This document shows positions 58,740 through 64,000 of a stretch of 64,000 bases of DNA, piece after piece (the first letter of the stretch is position 1; each line of letters begins with the position of its first letter). The translations under genes were made by a program, and so were the position numbers. A model generated the notes under the pieces. It was not told the origin of the DNA. It searched no databases and worked only from the letters and a program-made list of their open reading frames with translations. Source of the DNA: Corinectria fuckeliana (Eukaryota; Ascomycota; Sordariomycetes; Hypocreales; Nectriaceae). The stretch covers positions 1 to 64,000 of the forward strand of contig WPDH01000407.1 of the NCBI GenBank assembly GCA_019137255.1, in the 5' to 3' direction.

Positions 58740-61700
58740 ATGCCTATGATGATTGAAGAGGCCGAGTCGGCACTCGAGCCAATTGCCATTGTTGGCATGG
58801 GTATGTAGAGCCTCTCCTATGCACTTTTCCATTCTCCCACCCGTCATGTACTCTTCCGATATCTAACCTCAAGCGACCAACAGCCTGTCGCTTGCCTGGA
58901 ACTGTGGACTCGGCAGCCAAGTTCTGGGACATGCTTCGCGAGAAGAGGTCTATCCGGACTCCTCGAGTTCCCAATAGCCGTTTTAATATCGATGCACACT
59001 ACCACCCCGACCTGTCGCGTCCCGGATCGTTCTCAGCTATGGGGGGGTACTTCCTTGCAGAGGACCCAGTCGACTTTGACCCGAGCTTCTTCAACATGAC
59101 CCCTATCGAAGCACAGTGGCTTGACCCGCAGCAGCGCAAAGTTCTCGAAGTCTGCTACGAGGCTTTCGAGAATGCAGGAGTGCCTCTCGAGAAAGCCGCC
59201 GGGTCCAACACCGGTGTCTACATGGCTACCTTTACCAGTGATTATCAGCAGATGTCTATTTTCGAGCGCGACTTTAGACACAACTACGCAGCTACCGGTG
59301 TCGATCCCGGCATCATCAGCAACCGGGTCAACAACGCCTTCAACTTGACTGGTCCCAGCTGCGTCATCAACACGGCATGTTCTTCCTCGGTGTACGGCAT
59401 TCACAATGCTTGCCACGCACTCCGTGCTCGTGACTGCGATGCTGCGCTTGCCATCGGAAGCAACCTCATCATGATTGTTGTGAGTAATCTGCTTGCTTGC
59501 TAGCTAGCTGCTGCAAGCTCTGCTTGGCAAACAGAAATCTCATGAGACTTACAGGACCAACATATGAACACAGCCAAGCTGGGTGTTCTCTCTCCAACCT
59601 CTGAGTAAACATTTCTCCCTGCCAACAATACTTGACATAATAACTCACAAACCGTGTAGATGCCATACCTTCGATGAGCGCGCAGACGGCTATGGACGAG
59701 CCGAAGGCATTGGCGCAGTGTACCTCAAACGGCTCTCCGATGCTATTAGAGATGGAGACGTGATACGGTAGGGCTCTTTCACTCTTTCAAACTCGACTCC
59801 CTTGGTGTAGTAAGAGGCTTGAAAGTTAACATGTGCTGTCTTCAGGGGCGTCATCCGATCGTCTGCCGTGAACACGAACGGCAAAGTTGAAGGCATGGGT
59901 ATTACGTATCCCAACGACCTGGGACAGGAGAAAGTCCTTCGACATGCCTATAAACGAGCCAATCTAGATCCTAACAAGACGGCATACCTGGAGTGCCACG
60001 GCACTGGAACCCCCACCGGCGACCCGATCGAAGTCAGAGCCGTGTCGCTAGGGATGAACGATTCGAGGAGCAGAAAGAAGCCGCTGCTGTTGGGTGCTGC
60101 TAAAGCTAACATCGGCCACAGCGAGGCAGTAAGTCACGAAATCCGCCCCCCCCCTAACTTGGTGATGATGATCAGTGGATGCATGAACTTGAGACCTAAC
60201 TCTTATCCTGCTAGGCCTCTGGCATCTTCGCCACAATGAAGGCGGCACTCATGACGGAGAAAGCAGAGATACCTGGTGTTTACGGTTTCAAGACTCTCAA
60301 TCCCAACATCAAGGATAAGGAATGGAACGTCAAGATCGTCGAGAACCTCATGCCCTGGCCCACGGAATTCGACGTTCGTCGCGCGAGTGTCTCGTCGTTT
60401 GGATACGGAGGCACCAATGCGCATCTGGTCATCGAGTCCATCGAGAGCATCTGCCCGTGGTACGAACACGGCAAGCCCCTTGCGACAGCCAACTACGACT
60501 ACCGCGACTCCGACCGGCCGTTGCTGGTCACCATGAGCGCCCACGACGAGAAGACGCTCAAGCGTAATATCCAGGCGCACCAGGCCGTTGCCGGGAACTA
60601 CCACCTCGTCGACCTGGCTTACTCACTCAACCAGAGGCGTTCTCAGCTCACCTCGCGCGGGTATACCGTTGCCGAGGCCGGTCACGAAACCGAGGCCTTC
60701 GACACGGCAAACTTCACCTACGCGACCAAGCTGAGTCGGCCTGCAAAGCTCGGCTACGTTATGACGGGCCAGGGCGCCCAGTGGGCCCGCATGGGCTACG
60801 AAGCGATGCAGAAGTTCCCCAGGTTCGCAGAGACCATAGACGGCCTCGACCACGTGCTGCAGCACATCCAGCCTCGTCCGTCTTGGACCTTGAAGGACAT
60901 CTTGGAGGAGCCCGCCGCGTCCAGCCGCGTTGGCGAGGCTGAGATCTCACAGCCCACCTGCACTGCCATCCAGATTGCCATCGTCGACCTCCTCGCCTCG
61001 TGGGGGATCGAGCCCGCGGTCACGGTCGGACATAGCAGCGGCGAGATCGGGGCCGCGTACGCATCTGGTCGCATCTCGGCACCCGAGGCCATCATGGCAG
61101 CGTACTTCCGTGGGTACGCCGTGGCCAGAGCGGCGCCCGTCGGTGCCATGTTGGCCGTTGGCTTGGGGGCCGAGGAGGTCGCCGACTACATCAACTTCCT
61201 AGAACCAGACGTGGCCAAGCGCGTGACGATTGCCTGCGAGAACTCTCCCGGGAGCGTCACCATGAGCGGAAGCGAGGAAGACATTGCCTCGTTCAAGCAG
61301 GTTCTCGACCAGGCCAGCGTCTTTGCCAGGTTGCTGAAGACGGGCAAGGCCTACCACTCGCGCCAGATGGATGCTGTTGCGCCGTTGTATGCCGACCTTT
61401 ACCTAAAGGCTCACCATAGCCTGGACGAGGTGAACCTGAGCTGGCGCCGTCCGCTCGTCGGCATGGTGTCTTCGGTGACGGGGGCCAAGGTCGAGGCGTC
61501 GGAGCTCTCCATTTCTTACTGGTGTGACAATCTCCGCAACCGCGTGCTTTTCAACACGGCCGTGGCGACACTGGGAGAGGCGACTTCCGAGTTCAGCGAC
61601 GGCAGCATACTCATCGAGATCGGACCGCACGCAGCACTGGGCGGGCCGGTGAAGCAGGTCGTCCAGTCCAACGGCTACGACATGCAGTACGTGCCCTCGC

Positions 61701-64000
61701 TGCTGCGCAACACCAACAGCGCCGTCGCCCTCCTCAGAACAGTGGGCGAGCTCTTCAACCGAGGCCTGGACGTTGACTTTGGGCTCGTCAACAAGGTCGG
61801 AGCGTCGTCGTCGTCGTCGGCCAGCGGCAAACTCGGCAGCTCGCCTCGTTACTTGCCCGATCTGCCTCGCTACCAGTGGAACTACGAGCGCAGACACTGG
61901 TACCAGCCTCGGGCCATGCAGGAGCTGCGAGAGTCCAAGTACCCCCGTCACGATGTCCTCGGCCGCCGCATCTTCGGCCTGTCCACCAACGTGTCGACCT
62001 GGAAGAACATGCTGCGCCAGCGCGACGTGGCCTGGTTCGCCGACCACACGCTTGGCACCGACGTGGTTTTCCCTGCGGCGGGCTACGTCTCGCTAGCCAT
62101 CGAGGCGCTGCTTCAGCAACTGGACCTAGAGCCGCAGGATGCCTCGGCCGTTCGTCTGAGGGATCTCAGCTTCCATACGGCACTCATCGTCCCTGAGACC
62201 GACGACGGCATCGAGGTGCATACCCGTCTTGAGAAATCATCCGCCGAGAGCGACTGGTACAACTTCACCGTCGAATCCGTCGAGGGGGGTAACTGGACTG
62301 GACACAGTACTGGCAAGATTCAGCTGCAGCCCAAGGAGATGCCCAGCGAAGAGCCAGGCTGCCCCTATAAAGCTAGCCAGTTGCACCAACAGGTCTCGGG
62401 CAAACGCTGGTATCGGTCTTTCCACCGCGTCGGGTTCAAGTACGGACCGAGTTTTCAGACCATGGACAACGTTCGAGCGAACGGCAAGGAGCGTGTTGCG
62501 TCAGCCGATGTCCGGGTGCAGACGTCGAGTGCTCTTATGCAGAACGAGTCTCGCTATCTCTTGCATCCGTCCACCATCGACGGCTGTCTCCACGTCGTCA
62601 TCGCCGCCGTTCACCGCGGCCTGCACAAGGAGATGCCTTGGGGAGTGATCCCAGTTGAGATCGAGGAGATGACCATCAAGTTTCCGACAGACCAAGACGT
62701 CGGTCTTGAAGCCAACTGCACAGCTTGGGCAGAGCGAGCAGAGCATCGCGACTTCGCCGGCAAAGTGCAGCTGTTCGGTGCCTCTGGCGCTTGTATTCTG
62801 GACATCAAGAACTGGAAGTTCGTCGCATACGACGCGGCTGTGCCGCCCCAGCTGTCGGAGCCGGAAGCGAAGCAGCCTTACACTAAAGTTGCCTGGGAAC
62901 CGCCAGTCGCGGACGAGGAAGCCCTGAGTGCGACAGCTGAGAAGAACCAAAACATCACCGTCTTCCATGCATCCAGCGATGCTTCTCTCGCTCGTGCTCT
63001 AGGCGCCAGTGCTGTGCCACTCGCAAATGCTGCGGCTGGACTTACATCCAAGGTCAATGGTGGTGGTACGCTCCACAACATCAACAACAGCGACAACAAT
63101 AACATTGTGATTGATGACTCCGACGGCTCCCTCTTGACGACTGCACTGACCGAGCAGACGTGGGATGCCATCAAGAACATCTTGCTGTCCAACAATTCCA
63201 TCGTGTGGGTCACTAGGGGGGCCAACTCTGGAGACTCGGCCTTTAGCGGCACTCCACAAGGATTCCTGCGAGCCGTTCGCTCCGAGTCTGTTTCCTCCCG
63301 AATCAGCCTCGTCGATGCCGATATCGATGCGCCCCTGGAGAAGGTCGCGGCTTTGGTCCAGCAGAGACTTTCCACACTCGCGACAGCCGACGGATCCAGC
63401 CGAGGTGACGTCGAGCACTGGCTGACCAAGGATGCCAAGGTCTTGGTTCCTCGTCTCGTGAACAACGACGAGTACAACAAGCTGATGTTTGGGGAAGAAG
63501 AAGCGACCGTGTCTACCATCTCTGAAGACAAAACTTACAAGGGTACCATCCTCGACAACGAAGTCGTTTTCGAGGCGTCAGCTCCTGCGGCCGCTGTGGA
63601 ACTTGCCCCCCTGGAAGCCGAGATACAGGTTCACTTCGCTGGCTTCAGCAAGGACATTCTCTCTTCACGCGCTACCGGCCGCGCGCGCCTCGTCGCCGGC
63701 GTTGTCAGACGCACCGGCAGTGCTCTCGACCCTGGGCTGCGTGGCCAAGCCGTCGTTGCCTTCGCCCAAAGCTCACTGGAGTCTCGCGTCGTGGTGACCG
63801 TCTTCGCCAAGCTTCCCGACGCCAGCCAGCTGGAGAAGGCCGCTCACTTGCTGCCGCATCTCTTCAAAGCCGTCGACGCAACTCTCATTACTACCGACGC
63901 CGGCGCCAAGCCCGGCGACCATGTCTTCCTCTTGCCCACTGCCGCGCCGCTCTTCGAACAGGCTGTCGTCGAACTAGGTGCTCACGTGGGCTTCCGTGTG
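58740..64000 (+). CDS. Highly reducing type I polyketide synthase, 3'-truncated by window edge
   Basis: Exons 58740-58800, 58884-59479, 59555-59604, 59660-59767, 59846-60128 and 60215 to the window end give 1628 residues before the edge. The ketosynthase (about 12-437) has the active Cys186 (INTACSSS) and His323 and His363 (ECHGTGTPTGD, NIGHSE). The acyltransferase (about 543-840) has GQGAQW and GHSSGE with Ser639. The dehydratase (about 943-1240) has His976 (WFADHTLG) and the partner acid in HPSTIDGCLH. Between DH and the start of the enoylreductase-like region (about 1500 on, EAEIQVHFAGFSKDIL) there are only some 260 residues with no SAM-binding motif, so a C-methyltransferase domain is absent. 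ER, KR and ACP should follow outside. Iterative KS-AT-DH-ER-KR synthases of this kind make reduced chains in the cytosol. The immediate partners are the flavin monooxygenase and two regulators. Confidence 0.95.

Overview
The window is genomic DNA of a filamentous ascomycete (Pezizomycotina, most likely a Sordariomycete). Genes are split by short introns of about 50-130 nt with GT..CTAAC/CTGAC..AG signals. Typical fungal families are present (fungal rhodopsin-domain protein, LaeA-like methyltransferase, Zn2Cys6 regulators, highly reducing polyketide synthase), and two blocks are extremely AT-rich in the way repeat-induced point mutation (RIP) leaves old repeats. All exon coordinates below were assigned by eye from splice signals, frame and family conservation. 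In every multi-exon model called intact, the exons close in frame.

Layout. 1-3900 and 4931-5329 are AT-rich gene-free blocks around a normal-composition island. 5.3-8.7 kb holds a small aromatic-catabolism group: intradiol ring-cleavage dioxygenase, a frameshifted SnoaL-like gene and a type II 3-dehydroquinate dehydratase. 10.3-11.7 kb is a rhodopsin-domain membrane protein. 14.6-16.6 kb is arginyl-tRNA synthetase, the one housekeeping gene. 18.6-20.7 kb is an amino-acid permease on the minus strand. 23.4-24.7 kb is a zinc alcohol dehydrogenase. 26.2-27.9 kb is an LRR-like orphan protein.

The middle (28-41 kb) is a graveyard: an internally deleted sugar transporter, a shattered ankyrin-repeat gene, an aconitase X fragment, and a repeat protein with two in-frame TAG codons. 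These lie between intact genes for a LaeA-like methyltransferase, an alpha/beta hydrolase and an MFS carboxylate/vitamin-type transporter.

The right third (42.4-64 kb) looks like a secondary-metabolite cluster running off the window edge: MFS sugar-porter-type transporter, cytochrome P450 with an atypical I-helix, Zn2Cys6 regulator with a possible 4-nt micro-exon, Asp-nucleophile alpha/beta hydrolase, second Zn2Cys6 regulator, flavin monooxygenase, and a divergently transcribed highly reducing PKS (KS-AT-DH, no methyltransferase, entering ER at the edge). A plausible division of labour is that the PKS makes a reduced chain, the FMO, P450 and hydrolase tailor it, the two regulators control the locus and the MFS protein moves substrate or product. 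The product cannot be told from sequence alone.
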